This document shows, piece after piece, positions 7,672 to 18,036 of a stretch of DNA of 64,000 nt. The notes beneath the pieces are model-generated. The model saw nothing but the letters and a program-made list of their open reading frames with translations, was not told where the DNA came from and did not search any database. This DNA comes from Clostridium weizhouense (GTDB taxonomy: Bacteria > Bacillota > Clostridia > Clostridiales > Clostridiaceae). The stretch's first letter is position 1; each line of letters starts with the position of its first letter. The position numbers and the translations under genes are program-made. The DNA is taken from NCBI RefSeq assembly GCF_019431045.1, contig NZ_JAHXPT010000004.1, forward strand, positions 124,001 through 188,000, given 5' to 3'.

Positions 7672-9150
7672 TTAAAGTATTATACAGATTAATCCACCAT
7701 TTCCCTCATTAATAATCTTTTGAAGTGTTTTTTGAATTTTAACTTGTACATCTTCAGGCATTTTGTATAATTTATTTTGAAGTCCTTCTTTAACAAGAAC
7801 TTCTAATGATTTACCAAACATATTGCTTTGCCATAACAATGCTGGATCAGTTTCAAATTGTTCAAGCAATCCTTTAACAAGTTCTTCTGATTCTTTTTCT
7901 GATCCCATTATAGGACTTATTTCTGTTTTTATATCACATTTTATAAAATGCAAACTTGGTGCACTAGCTTTAAGTTTTACCCCATATTTATTTCCTTGTT
8001 TAACTATTTCAGGTTCTTCAAATTTCATTTCAGCTAACTGAGGTGCTACTAATCCATATCCTGTTTCCTTAACATCTTCTAATGCATCCTTAACTTTATC
8101 ATACTCCATTTTTGCATGAGTTAAATCTTTAATTATACCTAAAAGGTCACTTTCTGAATTAACTTCTAGATTACAGATTTCACTAAGTACTTTATAAAAT
8201 ATTCCATCTTTAGGTTTCATAAGTATATTAGCTGTTCCATCTCCTAAGTCAATTTCTCTTATTGAAGCTACACCCATAAATTCTCTGTCTCCAAAACCCT
8301 CTAATACAAACCTAATGTCTCTTACTTTTGAAACATCATTACTCATATCCATAATTATGTTAAAAAAGTCTTTTTTTAGCCAATGATTCCCATCTAATTT
8401 TTCTAACCATTCTGGAATATTTATATTAATTTCTTTTATTGGGAATTCTTTAAGTACATGCTCAAATAAATTTTCAATATCTTCTTCATTCATGTTAGAT
8501 ATATCCATAATCTTAACTGAAACATTATATTTTTCTTCTAATTCTTTTTTTAAAGCTTTAGTTTCTTGAGAATTTGGTCTATTGGTATTAAGAACAACAA
8601 CAAATGGCTTATTTAATGATTGAAGTTCATGAATAACTCTTTCTTCTGCTTCTACATAATCTTCTCTAGGTATACCTGTAATGCTTCCATCTGTTGTAAT
8701 TACTAAGCCTATGGTTGAATGATCACTTATAACCTTTCTTGTACCAATTTCAGCTGCATCTTCAAAAGGAATTTCATACTCATACCATGGTGTATGTACC
8801 ATTTTACTTTCTTCCCCTTCCAAATATCCCAATGCACTCTTTACAATATACCCTACACAATCCACCATTCTTATTTTAAATTTAGTTTCATCTCCCAAAT
8901 TAATTTCAACTGCTTCATTTGGAACAAATTTTGGTTCTGTTGTATGAATACTTTTTCCTGATCCACTTTGTGGTAATTCATCTTTTGCTCTTTCTTTTTT
9001 ATAAGTATTATCAATCTTTGGTATAACCATAAGGTCCATAAACTTCTTAATAAAAGTAGATTTTCCTGTTCTTACAGGTCCCACTACTCCTACATATATG
9101 TCCCCTTGAGTTCTTTCAGCTATATCTTTGTATATGTTAAAGCTGTCCAC
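7672..9150 (-). CDS. spoIVA: Stage IV sporulation protein A (spore coat morphogenetic ATPase)
   Basis: SpoIVA polymerises on the outer forespore membrane in an ATP-dependent way and forms the base layer for the spore coat; it acts in the mother cell and is needed for cortex formation. The 492-residue protein matches the family's usual length. The Walker A motif GPVRTGKST lies at residues 24-32, the DCVGYIVKSALGYLEGE segment around 97-113, and the LVITTDGSITGIPREDY region follows. The C-terminus is the conserved, hydrophobic GGLICIIL. It is transcribed alone. In relatives it is controlled by sigma-E; I could not define a clear sigma-E promoter in the AT-rich region 9151-9250. Confidence 0.97.
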   Translation of the reverse strand: MDSFNIYKDIAERTQGDIYVGVVGPVRTGKSTFIKKFMDLMVIPKIDNTYKKERAKDELPQSGSGKSIHTTEPKFVPNEAVEINLGDETKFKIRMVDCVGYIVKSALGYLEGEESKMVHTPWYEYEIPFEDAAEIGTRKVISDHSTIGLVITTDGSITGIPREDYVEAEERVIHELQSLNKPFVVVLNTNRPNSQETKALKKELEEKYNVSVKIMDISNMNEEDIENLFEHVLKEFPIKEININIPEWLEKLDGNHWLKKDFFNIIMDMSNDVSKVRDIRFVLEGFGDREFMGVASIREIDLGDGTANILMKPKDGIFYKVLSEICNLEVNSESDLLGIIKDLTHAKMEYDKVKDALEDVKETGYGLVAPQLAEMKFEEPEIVKQGNKYGVKLKASAPSLHFIKCDIKTEISPIMGSEKESEELVKGLLEQFETDPALLWQSNMFGKSLEVLVKEGLQNKLYKMPEDVQVKIQKTLQKIINEGNGGLICIIL

Positions 9151-9337
9151 ACGATTCCCTCCTTATTCTTTTTACCAATATATATATATTCTTGTGTAGT
9201 AAAAAATATACAACTTATAAAAAATAATAATGTGATATATAATTATTTTTACTTTTCAAGTTATCTATAATGTATTTATAAATTATATTTTTATTTAAGT
9301 TACACATAGATTTAACTTTATTATAATTTTATTAATA

Positions 9338-9399
9338 ATAAAAAGTCCTAAAAAGATCCTTCTACCAATATTTATGGCTTGAAATTTCTTTTTAGGACT
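9338..9399 (-). terminator. Intrinsic terminator of gpsA
   Basis: AGTCCTAAAAAG (9344-9355) pairs perfectly with CTTTTTAGGACT (9388-9399), a 12-bp stem with a 32-nt loop; on the minus strand a TTTTTATTATT tract follows. It is about 50 bp after the gpsA stop. The rest of the gap 9151-9447 is AT-rich and shows nothing else. Confidence 0.8.
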
Positions 9400-9447
9400 A
9401 AATATATAAAATATTATAAATGTATCAACCTAATTAAAATATATCTG

Positions 9448-10440
9448 TTAAAATATTTCATTTTTCTTATCTCTAAGCATAAGTTCTGCCACCCCTTCTT
9501 TTGGGTCTTTAAATTCAAACAAAACTTTATATAACATATCAGTTATAGGCATAGATATATTTATCTTTTCCTTCAATTCATAAAAGGCTTTACATGCCTT
9601 TATACCTTCTACTACCATTCCAATACGTTCAAGTACTTTATCAATTGGCATACCTTCTCCTATTAATAATCCTGCTCTTCTATTTCTAGAATGCATAGAT
9701 GTACAGGTTACTATTAAATCTCCCATACCAGTTAGACCATAAAAAGTTTCTTCTTTTCCACCAAGCTCTATTCCAACTCTTGCAATTTCTTTCATTCCAC
9801 GTGTCATTAAAGCTGCCTTAGTATTATCTCCATATCCTATCCCATCTAAAACACCTGCTGCTAATGCAATTATATTCTTTACTGCACCACCAACTTCTAC
9901 ACCTATTATGTCATCATTAGTATAAACTCTTAAAAAAGGTGACATAAATAAATTTTGAACGTCATCTGCATATTTCATAACTTCTGAAGTGGCAACCAAA
10001 GTAGTTGGAAGTTCTAATGCTACTTCTTCAGCATGACTAGGTCCAGATAAAACCACTACTGGGTTATCTAGTTCTTCATTAATCACAATAGATAATCTTT
10101 TATTACTATGTTCTTCAATACCTTTAGCAATTGAGATTATTGGTATATTATTTGGTATCTTACCTTTCAAGCTTTTTGAAACACTTCTTATAACATGAGA
10201 AGGTACTGCTAAAACTATATATTCTGCACCATTAACAGTTGCTTCTATATCATTAAATGCCGTGACTCCACTAGTGATTTCTAAATTTTTAATATATTTA
10301 TTGTTTTTTCTATTTCTATTTATATCATTAACAACATTTATATCTCTATCATATATACTTACAATATTTTTTTCTTTAGCAAGTAATACTCCTAATGCAG
10401 TTCCAAAACTACCTCCACCTATAAAAGCAACCTTATTCAT
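9448..10440 (-). CDS. gpsA: Glycerol-3-phosphate dehydrogenase [NAD(P)+]
   Basis: GpsA reduces dihydroxyacetone phosphate to sn-glycerol-3-phosphate, the backbone for phospholipids. The N-terminal Rossmann motif [10 protein letters not shown] lies at residues 8-17. Further family segments are [29 protein letters not shown], the [30 protein letters not shown] region holding the catalytic lysine, and the [14 protein letters not shown] motif near 240. Length 330 residues, normal. It starts 3 bp after der stops, and the der-gpsA-spoIVA order is the one found in Bacillus and Clostridium. Confidence 0.97.
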   Translation of the reverse strand: MNKVAFIGGGSFGTALGVLLAKEKNIVSIYDRDINVVNDINRNRKNNKYIKNLEITSGVTAFNDIEATVNGAEYIVLAVPSHVIRSVSKSLKGKIPNNIPIISIAKGIEEHSNKRLSIVINEELDNPVVVLSGPSHAEEVALELPTTLVATSEVMKYADDVQNLFMSPFLRVYTNDDIIGVEVGGAVKNIIALAAGVLDGIGYGDNTKAALMTRGMKEIARVGIELGGKEETFYGLTGMGDLIVTCTSMHSRNRRAGLLIGEGMPIDKVLERIGMVVEGIKACKAFYELKEKINISMPITDMLYKVLFEFKDPKEGVAELMLRDKKNEIF

Positions 10441-10442
10441 AA

Positions 10443-11759
10443 CTATTCCTTTCTTTGTCTATATTCTATTTGTATACCTGTTCCTTTAAAATCAAAACTA
10501 TTTCTTAATTGATTTTCTAAATATCTTTCATAAGAGAAATGTCTAGCTGTAACGTCATTAACAAAAAATACAAACTTAGGCGGCTTTGTTGCCACTTGTG
10601 TTGCATAATAGATCTTTAATCTCTTAATTCCAACCACTGGTGGTTCTTTCATAAGAACAGCTTTACTTATAACATCATTTAATATTCCTGTTGAAACTCT
10701 TTTATTATAATTATCATAGCATTTTTTAGCTACTTCTAATACTTTATGAGTTCTTTGTCCTGTCAATGCTGAAATAAATAAATATTCAGCATATGATAAG
10801 AATTTCAAATTACCTTGTAAATCTTTTTTAAATTTCTCCATTGTCTTATCATCTTTATCTATAAGATCCCATTTATTAACAATGATCATTATAGCTTTAT
10901 TTAATTCATGAGCATAACCAATTATTTTTTCGTCTTGTTCTGTTACACCTTCTTGTGCATCAATCATAAGTATGCAAACATCTGCTCTTTCTATTGATGC
11001 ATAAGTTCTTATAACACTATATTTTTCTATTTCTTCTTTAACCTTGCTTTTTCTTCTAAGTCCAGCAGTATCTATTAAAATAAATTTACCTTGTTCTGTA
11101 TCTAAATAACTATCTATTGCATCTCTTGTAGTTCCAGCTATATCAGAAACAATAAGTCTTTCTTCTCCTAATAGTTTATTAATTAAAGATGATTTTCCCA
11201 CGTTAGGTTTACCTATCATAGCTATTCTAACATATTCATCATCCTCATTTTCTGCTGCTACTTTATCAAAATGTTCAACTACTCTATCAAGCATATCTCC
11301 AAGTCCTAATGCTTGAGATGCTGAAATTGTTATTGGATCACCAATTCCTAAATTATAAAATTCCCAACTATTTTCTTCATATTTTAAAGAATCAATTTTA
11401 TTTACAACTAATACTACCGGCTTTTTACTTTTTCTTAACATATTAGCAACTTCTTGATCCGCTGCGGTTAAACCTTCTTTACCATCAACTATAAAAACTA
11501 TTACGTCAGCTGTTTCAATAGCTATATTAGCTTGCCTTCTCATTTGTTTTACAATAATATCATCATTTTCTGGTTCTATTCCACCAGTATCAATCATTGT
11601 AAAGTTATAATTTAGCCATTCAGCTTCTGCATAAACTCTATCTCTTGTTACACCTGGTGTATCTTGTACAATTGAAATTCTTTTTCCTGCTAATTTATTA
11701 AATAATGTTGATTTTCCTACATTAGGTCTTCCTACTATAGCAACTATTGGTTTTCCCAT
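10443..11759 (-). CDS. der: Ribosome-assembly GTPase Der (EngA)
   Basis: Der is an essential GTPase with two tandem G domains that helps mature the 50S ribosomal subunit. The first G1 motif GRPNVGKS starts at residue 10 with DTGGIE and NKID motifs after it; the second, GKPNVGKSS, is near residue 183, followed by DTAGLRRK and NKWDLI. The C-terminal KH-like domain contains the [20 protein letters not shown] segment. The 438-residue length is standard. Its ATG directly follows the stop of the DUF512 gene, so the two are probably translated from one message. Confidence 0.97.
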   Translation of the reverse strand: MGKPIVAIVGRPNVGKSTLFNKLAGKRISIVQDTPGVTRDRVYAEAEWLNYNFTMIDTGGIEPENDDIIVKQMRRQANIAIETADVIVFIVDGKEGLTAADQEVANMLRKSKKPVVLVVNKIDSLKYEENSWEFYNLGIGDPITISASQALGLGDMLDRVVEHFDKVAAENEDDEYVRIAMIGKPNVGKSSLINKLLGEERLIVSDIAGTTRDAIDSYLDTEQGKFILIDTAGLRRKSKVKEEIEKYSVIRTYASIERADVCILMIDAQEGVTEQDEKIIGYAHELNKAIMIIVNKWDLIDKDDKTMEKFKKDLQGNLKFLSYAEYLFISALTGQRTHKVLEVAKKCYDNYNKRVSTGILNDVISKAVLMKEPPVVGIKRLKIYYATQVATKPPKFVFFVNDVTARHFSYERYLENQLRNSFDFKGTGIQIEYRQRKE

Positions 11760-13094
11760 TTAAATCTCCTCCTTATACTCATTGAGTATTTTAATTAAAT
11801 CTTCTCCTGTGTAATCTGTAACTATTACTTTAACATCTAAAGCATCTTCAATATCCCTTATTTTAACATCATCTAACATAATTCTTTCAGTAGAATCTGA
11901 TAATTCATATCCTCTTCTAAACATATTATCAGACAACAATAAGTATTTACTATTTATTTCTCCCTTTAATTGTTCTATTATATCTGTGCCTGTTAAAAGT
12001 CCAGTTACTGTTATTGTTTTTCCAAAAAAATTATTTATTATTTTATAAACATCTAATTTAATATTAGGATTCTTCTTTAAAATCTTATTTCTAGCTTCTA
12101 AAATTTGATCATATGCTAAAGCTCCTGTTGCAATAGAAAAACTTCCTTTAGCATTTTCATCTAAATCTTCTATTGTTTCATCTATTACATCTTTAAAATA
12201 TCTTACAATTCCAACTCCATCTTCTAACTGTTCATATCCATTATAAAATTCTTCATTTGGAATTTTCTTTCCTGAAACTATGTAAAACTCATCAGATAAC
12301 CTAACAAAAGGCTCATTAATCTCTTTTATGTATTTATCTTGAAGTTCTTTTATCATTTCAATTTCTTTAGCTGATTGTTCAGGAGTAAATGTTTTTACAT
12401 GTACAAGTTTTTCTCTAAATTTAGTTATTCCAATTGGAACGACCGCTACACTTGAAACTGATGGATAAAGATTATATAAATCTTCTATTGTTTTTACAAG
12501 TTCTTCACCATTATTTATTTCTGGTATACACACTATTTGAGCATTAATTTGTATTCCTGCTTGTGCTAATTTTTTAAGTCTTTCTAATATGTTGCCTGCA
12601 AACCTATTATTTAACATTTTAACTCTAAGTTCCGGATTAGTTGTATGTACAGAAACATTTATAGGGCTTATGTGATATTTAATTATTCTATCTATGTCTT
12701 CTTCCTTCATGTTTGTCAATGTAACAAAATTTCCTTGAAGAAATGATAATCTAGAATCGTCATCTTTAAAATATAAGGTGTTTCTCATTCCTTTTGGTAA
12801 TTGATCTATAAAGCAAAAAATGCATTTGTTACTGCAGCTTTTAGCTTTATCCATTATTCCGCCACCAAATTCTATTCCTAAATCTTCTCCATAATCTTTT
12901 TCAATTTCTATTTCCCAGATTTCTCCATTATCTTTTTCTATTTCTAAAAGTAACTCTTCATCTGCTGCTAAAAATTTATAATCTATAATATCTTCTATTT
13001 TATTTTCATTAATAGATATCAAGTTATCATTTACTTCTATCCCTACTTCTTCTGCAATACTATCTACTTCTACTTTTGTTATAATATTTTTCAT
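11760..13094 (-). CDS. DUF512 protein with N-terminal PDZ-like and radical-SAM domains
   Basis: This conserved Firmicute protein has unknown reaction. The N-terminus (about 1-75) is PDZ-like: VDSIAEEVGIEVNDNLISINENKIEDIIDY. A radical-SAM-type cluster motif follows, C87-xxx-C91-xx-C94, in SCSNKCIFCFIDQLPKGMR. The YFKDDDSRLSFLQGNFVTLTN stretch and the C-terminal DUF512 region (VVPIGITKFRE..., then VTGLLTGTDI) match the clostridial family. It is fused in one operon with der and gpsA, a common arrangement whose meaning is not known. 444 residues, typical. The substrate cannot be inferred. Confidence 0.85.
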   Translation of the reverse strand: MKNIITKVEVDSIAEEVGIEVNDNLISINENKIEDIIDYKFLAADEELLLEIEKDNGEIWEIEIEKDYGEDLGIEFGGGIMDKAKSCSNKCIFCFIDQLPKGMRNTLYFKDDDSRLSFLQGNFVTLTNMKEEDIDRIIKYHISPINVSVHTTNPELRVKMLNNRFAGNILERLKKLAQAGIQINAQIVCIPEINNGEELVKTIEDLYNLYPSVSSVAVVPIGITKFREKLVHVKTFTPEQSAKEIEMIKELQDKYIKEINEPFVRLSDEFYIVSGKKIPNEEFYNGYEQLEDGVGIVRYFKDVIDETIEDLDENAKGSFSIATGALAYDQILEARNKILKKNPNIKLDVYKIINNFFGKTITVTGLLTGTDIIEQLKGEINSKYLLLSDNMFRRGYELSDSTERIMLDDVKIRDIEDALDVKVIVTDYTGEDLIKILNEYKEEI

Positions 13095-13292
13095 CTTTTC
13101 ACTCCTAATTATAACATTGCTATCTTTGTTATATTACATTAATACTAGAACTAAGTCAACAAAGCTTGTCTTATTAATGTTAATATAATTAAATTTCATT
13201 CTACCCAATTAACTAGTTAATATTTGTAAAATAAAAATTTAATACAATATTTCTTATTAATTATAACTTAAAATACATCTTTATTAAAAATA

Positions 13293-13424
13293 GAGATATG
13301 TTTATTTTAAATGCAAATTATTAATTAAGGCAGATAAAAAAATAATAGACCAATATGTTCGTCTCTTTAATCTATTATTTTATTTTATGTCCCTTAATAT
13401 CTACACTTAAAATAAACATATCTC
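13293..13424. repeat. 18-bp perfect inverted repeat enclosing the phoU terminator
   Basis: GAGATATGTTTATTTTAA at 13293-13310 recurs as its exact reverse complement at 13407-13424. The 96 bp between contain the phoU terminator hairpin. Together they could fold as one long stem with the terminator as its inner arm, or they may be the ends of a small non-autonomous element. No flanking target duplication was identified. The rest of the gap 13095-13455 is AT-rich and holds only the likely promoter region of the DUF512-der-gpsA operon. Confidence 0.6.
13334..13381 (-). terminator. Intrinsic terminator of the pst-phoU operon
   Basis: AAAATAATAGA (13339-13349) pairs with TCTATTATTTT (13371-13381). 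On the minus strand the stem is followed by TTTTTTATC. It lies about 75 bp after the phoU stop. Confidence 0.75.
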
Positions 13425-13455
13425 CTTCTCAATAAATATATTTTTACAAAAGACT

Positions 13456-14112
13456 TTATTCATTTAAATCTACATAAGTTCCTTTTTTTGAAAATATAGT
13501 CCATTCACATATATTAGTCACATGATCTGCTATTCTTTCTAAATATTTTATTACAAATAAAAGTTGAGTTCCTTGATTGATTGAATTTTCATCTTGTTTA
13601 ATTTCATCTATTAATATACCAAATAATAATTTATATGAATCATCTATAGCATCATCCATTTTACATACTTCATATGCAAATTCCACATCATCTTTTATAT
13701 ATGCATTTATAGATAAATTTATCATATTCCTTACTTTCTCTTCCATATGCCATAAACTATCTATATTTTCTTTAAATAAACTATCATTTAATCTCTTAGC
13801 TATTTTGCATATATCCACAGCATGATCTGCCATCCTTTCTAAATCTGTTACAATTTTTGATGCAGTAAAAACTCTTCTTAAATCTATAGCTACAGGTTGT
13901 TCCATAGCTATAAATTTAATGCATTCTTCTTCTATTACTTTTTGCAATTCATCAACTTCATCATCACCTTTTATAACCTTATCTGCCATTTGTGAATCAT
14001 GACTTTTTAATGCAATCATGCTTTCATGTATTTGTTTTTCTACTAGACTAGTCATTTTTAATAATTGCCTGTTTATTTCTTTTACCCTTATATCTTGAGA
14101 TACTCTTGTCAT
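13456..14112 (-). CDS. phoU: Phosphate signalling protein PhoU
   Basis: PhoU links the Pst transporter to the PhoR kinase and damps the phosphate-starvation response when phosphate is plentiful. The 218-residue, mostly helical protein carries the two PhoU repeats with the family's metal-binding motifs: VTDLERMADHAVDICKIA near residue 88 and VIKYLERIADHVTNICEW near 188. It is the last gene of pstS-pstC-pstA-pstB-phoU, 15 bp after pstB, and is followed by a terminator. The start has a GGAGGAG site. Confidence 0.96.
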   Translation of the reverse strand: MTRVSQDIRVKEINRQLLKMTSLVEKQIHESMIALKSHDSQMADKVIKGDDEVDELQKVIEEECIKFIAMEQPVAIDLRRVFTASKIVTDLERMADHAVDICKIAKRLNDSLFKENIDSLWHMEEKVRNMINLSINAYIKDDVEFAYEVCKMDDAIDDSYKLLFGILIDEIKQDENSINQGTQLLFVIKYLERIADHVTNICEWTIFSKKGTYVDLNE

Positions 14113-14127
14113 AAATTCTCCTCCTTA

Positions 14128-14877
14128 TTAGCCAAATCTTCCTGTTATATAATCCTCCGTTCTTTTATCTCTTGGATTGTAAAAAATATCTTCTGTTTTT
14201 CCATATTCAATTACTTCTCCATTCAAGAAAAATGCAGTTTTATCAGCAATTCTTCCTGCTTGTTGCATATTATGTGTTACTATTATTACAGTATATTGTT
14301 TTTTTAATTCATCCATAAGTTCTTCCATCTTACTCGTAGATATAGGATCTAGAGCTGATGTTGGTTCATCCATAAGAATTACTTCTGGTGATACTGCTAA
14401 AGTTCTAGCTATACATAATCTTTGTTGTTGACCACCAGACATTCCAAGTGCACTAGATTTTAATCTATCTTTAGTTTCATCCCAAAGAGCAGCACCTTTT
14501 AAGCTTTTCTCTACTATTTCATCTAAAACTTTTTTACTTTTGATACCATGTATTCTAGGTCCATAAGCAATATTATCATATATACACATCGGAAAAGGAT
14601 TTGGTCTTTGAAATACCATTCCTACTCTTTTTCTTAAATGTATTTCATCATAATCTATATATATATCTTTATCTTCAAATAGAACTTCACCTGTTATTTT
14701 TACAATATCAATCAAATCATTCATTCTATTTAATGTTCTTAAATAAGTTGACTTTCCACATCCTGAAGGTCCAATTAATGCTGTTACTTCATTTTTATTT
14801 ATACTCATATTTATATTTTTAAGTGCCTGTTTTTCTCCATAATACAGACATAAATTTCTTGTTTCTATTATCCCCAT
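14128..14877 (-). CDS. pstB: Phosphate ABC transporter ATP-binding protein PstB
   Basis: PstB is the ATPase of the high-affinity phosphate importer. It shows Walker [10 protein letters not shown] near residue 37, the [14 protein letters not shown]-loop segment, the ABC signature MSGGQQQR, Walker [14 protein letters not shown] and the VTHNM H-loop. I place the start at the ATG at 14877-14875, behind a GAGGG site; a GTG 21 bases upstream would overlap pstA but lacks a good ribosome-binding site. The resulting 249-residue protein begins [19 protein letters not shown], as is typical for PstB. Confidence 0.95.
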   Translation of the reverse strand: MGIIETRNLCLYYGEKQALKNINMSINKNEVTALIGPSGCGKSTYLRTLNRMNDLIDIVKITGEVLFEDKDIYIDYDEIHLRKRVGMVFQRPNPFPMCIYDNIAYGPRIHGIKSKKVLDEIVEKSLKGAALWDETKDRLKSSALGMSGGQQQRLCIARTLAVSPEVILMDEPTSALDPISTSKMEELMDELKKQYTVIIVTHNMQQAGRIADKTAFFLNGEVIEYGKTEDIFYNPRDKRTEDYITGRFG

Positions 14878-14887
14878 AAGTATCCCT

Positions 14888-15772
14888 CTACTTTCCACTA
14901 TAAGCTTTCATTAATTTGTTTCCAAACAATCTTGCAATAATATTAAATAACAAAACTGCAATTATAAGTACAGCTGCTGTTCCATTAGCTATTTGTGCTG
15001 CATCAACAACAGTTCCTTCTGAGTTTAATTTCCATATATGAACTGCTAATGTTTCAGCTGGTCTAAAAAGAGAAAATGCCGATTGATTTCCAGTTAAACT
15101 TATAGTATTAAATTTCAGTGTTTTTGAACTTAATCCTGCAGTATATAAAAATGCAGCTGCTTCTCCAAATATTCTTCCTGCTGATAAGATAATACCTGTT
15201 AAAATTTCTCCCATAGCAGTTGGTACTGTAAGCTTAGCTAATGTTTGCCATTTAGTTGCTCCAAGTCCTAAAGATGCTTCTTTCACTTTTTTACCCGCTG
15301 CAATAATAGCATTTTCAGATATTCTAGTCATAGACGGTATATTTAATATACTTACAGATAAAGCACCTGCAAGTATTGAATAACCCCATCCAGCCATATT
15401 AACAAATACTAATAATCCAAACATTCCTATAACTATAGAAGGTAATGAAGACATTGTTTCTAGTGACATTCTTATAAAATTAAGAAGTGCTCCTTGCTTT
15501 GCATATTCGGCCAAATAAATTCCTGCTCCAATTCCAATAGGTACTGTTATTATTAAAGAAATAAATAACATGTAAAAAGAATTAAATAATTGCGGGCCTA
15601 TCCCGCCTCCTGCTCCGGTCAATTTAGGTTTTCCAAATAAAAATGAAGGTTTTAACATACTTCCACCCTTATATAATATATAGGCAATAAAAGCTCCTAA
15701 TAATACTACTATAAAAATACTTACTATATAAAATATAATTGTTGCAAGTTTATCTGCTTTTTTTGCATTCAT
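14888..15772 (-). CDS. pstA: Phosphate ABC transporter permease PstA
   Basis: PstA is one of two membrane subunits of the phosphate importer. The 294-residue protein has about six membrane segments and the inner-membrane-component coupling loop [25 protein letters not shown] near residue 175. The start region reads [19 protein letters not shown] and the first long loop contains the [14 protein letters not shown] segment. Its start overlaps the pstC stop by one base, indicating translational coupling. Confidence 0.95.
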   Translation of the reverse strand: MNAKKADKLATIIFYIVSIFIVVLLGAFIAYILYKGGSMLKPSFLFGKPKLTGAGGGIGPQLFNSFYMLFISLIITVPIGIGAGIYLAEYAKQGALLNFIRMSLETMSSLPSIVIGMFGLLVFVNMAGWGYSILAGALSVSILNIPSMTRISENAIIAAGKKVKEASLGLGATKWQTLAKLTVPTAMGEILTGIILSAGRIFGEAAAFLYTAGLSSKTLKFNTISLTGNQSAFSLFRPAETLAVHIWKLNSEGTVVDAAQIANGTAAVLIIAVLLFNIIARLFGNKLMKAYSGK

Positions 15773-16665
15773 TATACTCCACTCCTTTTTTCAATCTTTC
15801 TAACTACAACTATAAATCCAAAGGAAATTAAAAGTAATATCAATGCTAAACTCCATAGAGCATCATTCCAATAAGTTCCTGCAACAGTATTTGCCATTTC
15901 CATAGTTATAATACTTGTTAATGTCGCCATGGAAGAAAGAATACCTTCTGGTAATTTTATTGTATTTCCAATTACCATTTGAACTGCTAATGCTTCACCA
16001 AAAGCTCTTGCTATTCCAAGTACAATTCCTGTAAGTATTCCTGATTTTGCACCTGGAACTATTATCCTAGAAATTGTTTGCCATCTAGTAGCCCCTAATC
16101 CATATGATGCTTCAATATGATCTTGAGGTATATTCTTTATAGCATCTATAGATAATGTTGCAATTGTTGGTAATATCATTAATGACAACACTAAAGTTCC
16201 AGCTAATAAAGAAAACCCCATACCACCAAAATAATTTTTTATTAATGGTACTAATACAGAAATACCTACCCATCCATATACAACTGAAGGTATTCCAACT
16301 AAAATTTCTAAAGAAGGCTTAATAACTTTATTTCCAAATCCTTTAGATATAACATTTACAAAGATTGCTAAAGCAACTGCAATTGGTGCACTTAATATTA
16401 TTGCTCCTAATGATACAAATGTCGAACCTATTATGAAAGCTAAAGCTCCAAAAGAAGGCTCTCCTCCTTGACCAGGCTTCCAATTATTACTAAATAAAAA
16501 TTCTATAAGACTATATCCATCCTTTGTAAACAATCTTATTCCTTTTGAAACTATGAATAATATTATCGATATTGTTATTAAAATAATTAATATTCCACAT
16601 AGTCCTGCAAAGCCTTTACCTAAGTATTCATTTTTAAGCCTTTCTTTGAAACTTCTTTTTTCCAT
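15772..16665 (-). CDS. pstC: Phosphate ABC transporter permease PstC
   Basis: PstC is the second membrane subunit of the phosphate importer. The protein has about six membrane segments, the LFSNNWKPG segment near residue 62 found in PstC proteins, and the coupling loop YGLGATRWQTISRIIVPGAKSGILTG near 190. I prefer the ATG at 16665 (protein MEKRSFKERLKNEYL), since the alternative ATG four codons upstream abuts the AAAGG element with no spacing. It follows pstS by about 20 bp. Confidence 0.93.
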   Translation of the reverse strand: MEKRSFKERLKNEYLGKGFAGLCGILIILITISIILFIVSKGIRLFTKDGYSLIEFLFSNNWKPGQGGEPSFGALAFIIGSTFVSLGAIILSAPIAVALAIFVNVISKGFGNKVIKPSLEILVGIPSVVYGWVGISVLVPLIKNYFGGMGFSLLAGTLVLSLMILPTIATLSIDAIKNIPQDHIEASYGLGATRWQTISRIIVPGAKSGILTGIVLGIARAFGEALAVQMVIGNTIKLPEGILSSMATLTSIITMEMANTVAGTYWNDALWSLALILLLISFGFIVVVRKIEKRSGV

Positions 16666-16688
16666 AATTCTACTCATCCTTTAATTTA

Positions 16689-17585
16689 TTATTTTACTTT
16701 CATTTCGCTACCTGATATAAATCCTAAATTATTTATAGTTTCAGCATTATCAATACTTGTTATAAACTCTATGAAGTCTTTAGATAATCCTGTTGCTTCA
16801 CCTTTAGTATACATATGTCCCCAAGACCAAAATGGATATGAACCATCACTTATATTATTTTTTTCTGCACTAATTCCATCGATTTTAACTACGCTTAAAG
16901 TATTCTTAGCTTCTTCAGTATTCATATATGAAAGTGCTAAATAACTAATTGCTCCATCATTTTGTTTCATTGCTGTTAATACTGCTCCATTTGAATCTTG
17001 AGTAGCTCCTAAAGTGTCATTTTCTAAAGCTTTATCTCCATCTAATACTGTCTTTTCAAAAGTTGCTCTTGTTCCTGATCCTGATGGTCTATGAATTAAT
17101 AATATTTCTTTATCTGGACCACCAACTTCTTTCCAATTTTTAACCTTTCCTGAGAATATGTCTTTTATTTGACTTTTTGTCAAAGAATCAATTCCTAGAG
17201 ATTTATTTATTACAATTCCAAATCCTTGAGCTATAACTTTATGATCAACTAATTCTGCTGCTTTATCTTTGTCTAATTTTTCTTCTGCAAATATATCTGA
17301 ATTTCCAATATCAACTGTGCCATCTAACACTTGAGTTAATCCTGTACCAGAGCCACCAGCTTGAGCATTAATTTCAGCATCAGTATTTTTTTCAGTATAA
17401 TTTTCAATCGATTGTTCCATTAATGGCAGTAATGCAGATGATCCACTTATTGTTATAGATCCAGTTACATTTGTTGGTGTACTATTATCTGTTTGAGTTT
17501 TATTTTGTCCACATCCAATCATAGATCCAGTTATCATTGTTACTACTAATGCACTTACTATAAATTTCAAACTTCTTTTTTTCAT
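16689..17585 (-). CDS. pstS: Phosphate-binding lipoprotein PstS
   Basis: PstS captures phosphate outside the cell and hands it to PstCA. The protein starts MKKRSLKFIVSALVVTMITG and has a lipobox MIGC, with Cys25 as the lipidated residue. The mature part opens with a Thr/Asn-rich linker followed by GSITISGSSALLPLMEQ and AGGSGTGLTQ, the phosphate-contacting loops, and later RPSGSGTRATFEKTVL. The chosen ATG at 17585 follows a GGAGG site by eight bases; an ATG 15 bases upstream overlaps that site. 298 residues. First gene of the pst operon, expected to be under PhoP control. Confidence 0.96.
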   Translation of the reverse strand: MKKRSLKFIVSALVVTMITGSMIGCGQNKTQTDNSTPTNVTGSITISGSSALLPLMEQSIENYTEKNTDAEINAQAGGSGTGLTQVLDGTVDIGNSDIFAEEKLDKDKAAELVDHKVIAQGFGIVINKSLGIDSLTKSQIKDIFSGKVKNWKEVGGPDKEILLIHRPSGSGTRATFEKTVLDGDKALENDTLGATQDSNGAVLTAMKQNDGAISYLALSYMNTEEAKNTLSVVKIDGISAEKNNISDGSYPFWSWGHMYTKGEATGLSKDFIEFITSIDNAETINNLGFISGSEMKVK

Positions 17586-17657
17586 TTTAAATACCTCCAT
17601 TAATATTTCAATTTTAAATTTTAATACTATTAATATTGTCTTTATCTGCCTTATACG

Positions 17658-17738
17658 ATTATAATATACCCCATAAGTTAATCTATTATTAGAAAAAAGT
17701 TAATTTATATTACAATTTTGTTAAAACAATTTAACAAA
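17658..17738 (-). promoter_or_regulatory. Candidate pst promoter with PhoP-type operator
   Basis: Within the gap 17586-17887 the minus strand shows a consensus -10 TATAAT (complement of 17658-17663) with no matching -35, as expected of an activator-dependent promoter. About 55-75 bp upstream is an inverted repeat, TTTGTTAAA (17717-17725) and TTTAACAAA (17730-17738), whose TTTAACA halves resemble PhoP recognition hexamers of Firmicutes. That it is a Pho box is inference from the motif and the adjacent phoPR genes. Confidence 0.4.
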
Positions 17739-17792
17739 GTTTTTTAATAACTTAACTTCTAAAATTATAAATTTAAATTTATAATTAAAGCA

Positions 17793-17833
17793 TAAAAAAA
17801 TAAGTAAAGTTATTTTTTATAACCTTACTTATT
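17793..17833 (-). terminator. Intrinsic terminator of the pgeF-phoPR transcript
   Basis: AATAAGTAA (17799-17807) pairs with TTACTTATT (17825-17833), followed on the minus strand by a TTTTTTTATGC tract. It separates phoR from the pst operon, which therefore needs its own promoter. Confidence 0.75.
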
Positions 17834-17887
17834 AATAATCTTAAACTAATATATTTCAATAAAACATTCTAAAAAGTTTACTAATTC

Positions 17888-18036
17888 AATATATATGTTC
17901 TAATTAATTTATTATATTTTAAATTTTTACATATAATAAATTTTTTATATAAGTTCCTCACTATACTGATAAGTTAAATTATTTATAAATATTATAAGAT
18001 TTATATTAATAAACAAACTTTATTAGAACTTATATA
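17888..18036 (-). repeat. Dispersed AT-rich repeat, copy 1 (91-bp core 17946-18036 plus tail)
   Basis: The core 17946-18036 is bounded by the inverted ends TATATAAGTTCC and AGAACTTATATA. It shares most of its 91 bp with 51468-51558 and, more distantly, with 28991-29081. The tail ends at 17888 with TTAATTAGAACATATATATT (minus strand), a string found again at about 29176-29195 and 43230-43249. The head overlaps the phoR stop codon, so the last codons of phoR are supplied by the repeat. No coding capacity. Confidence 0.7.
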
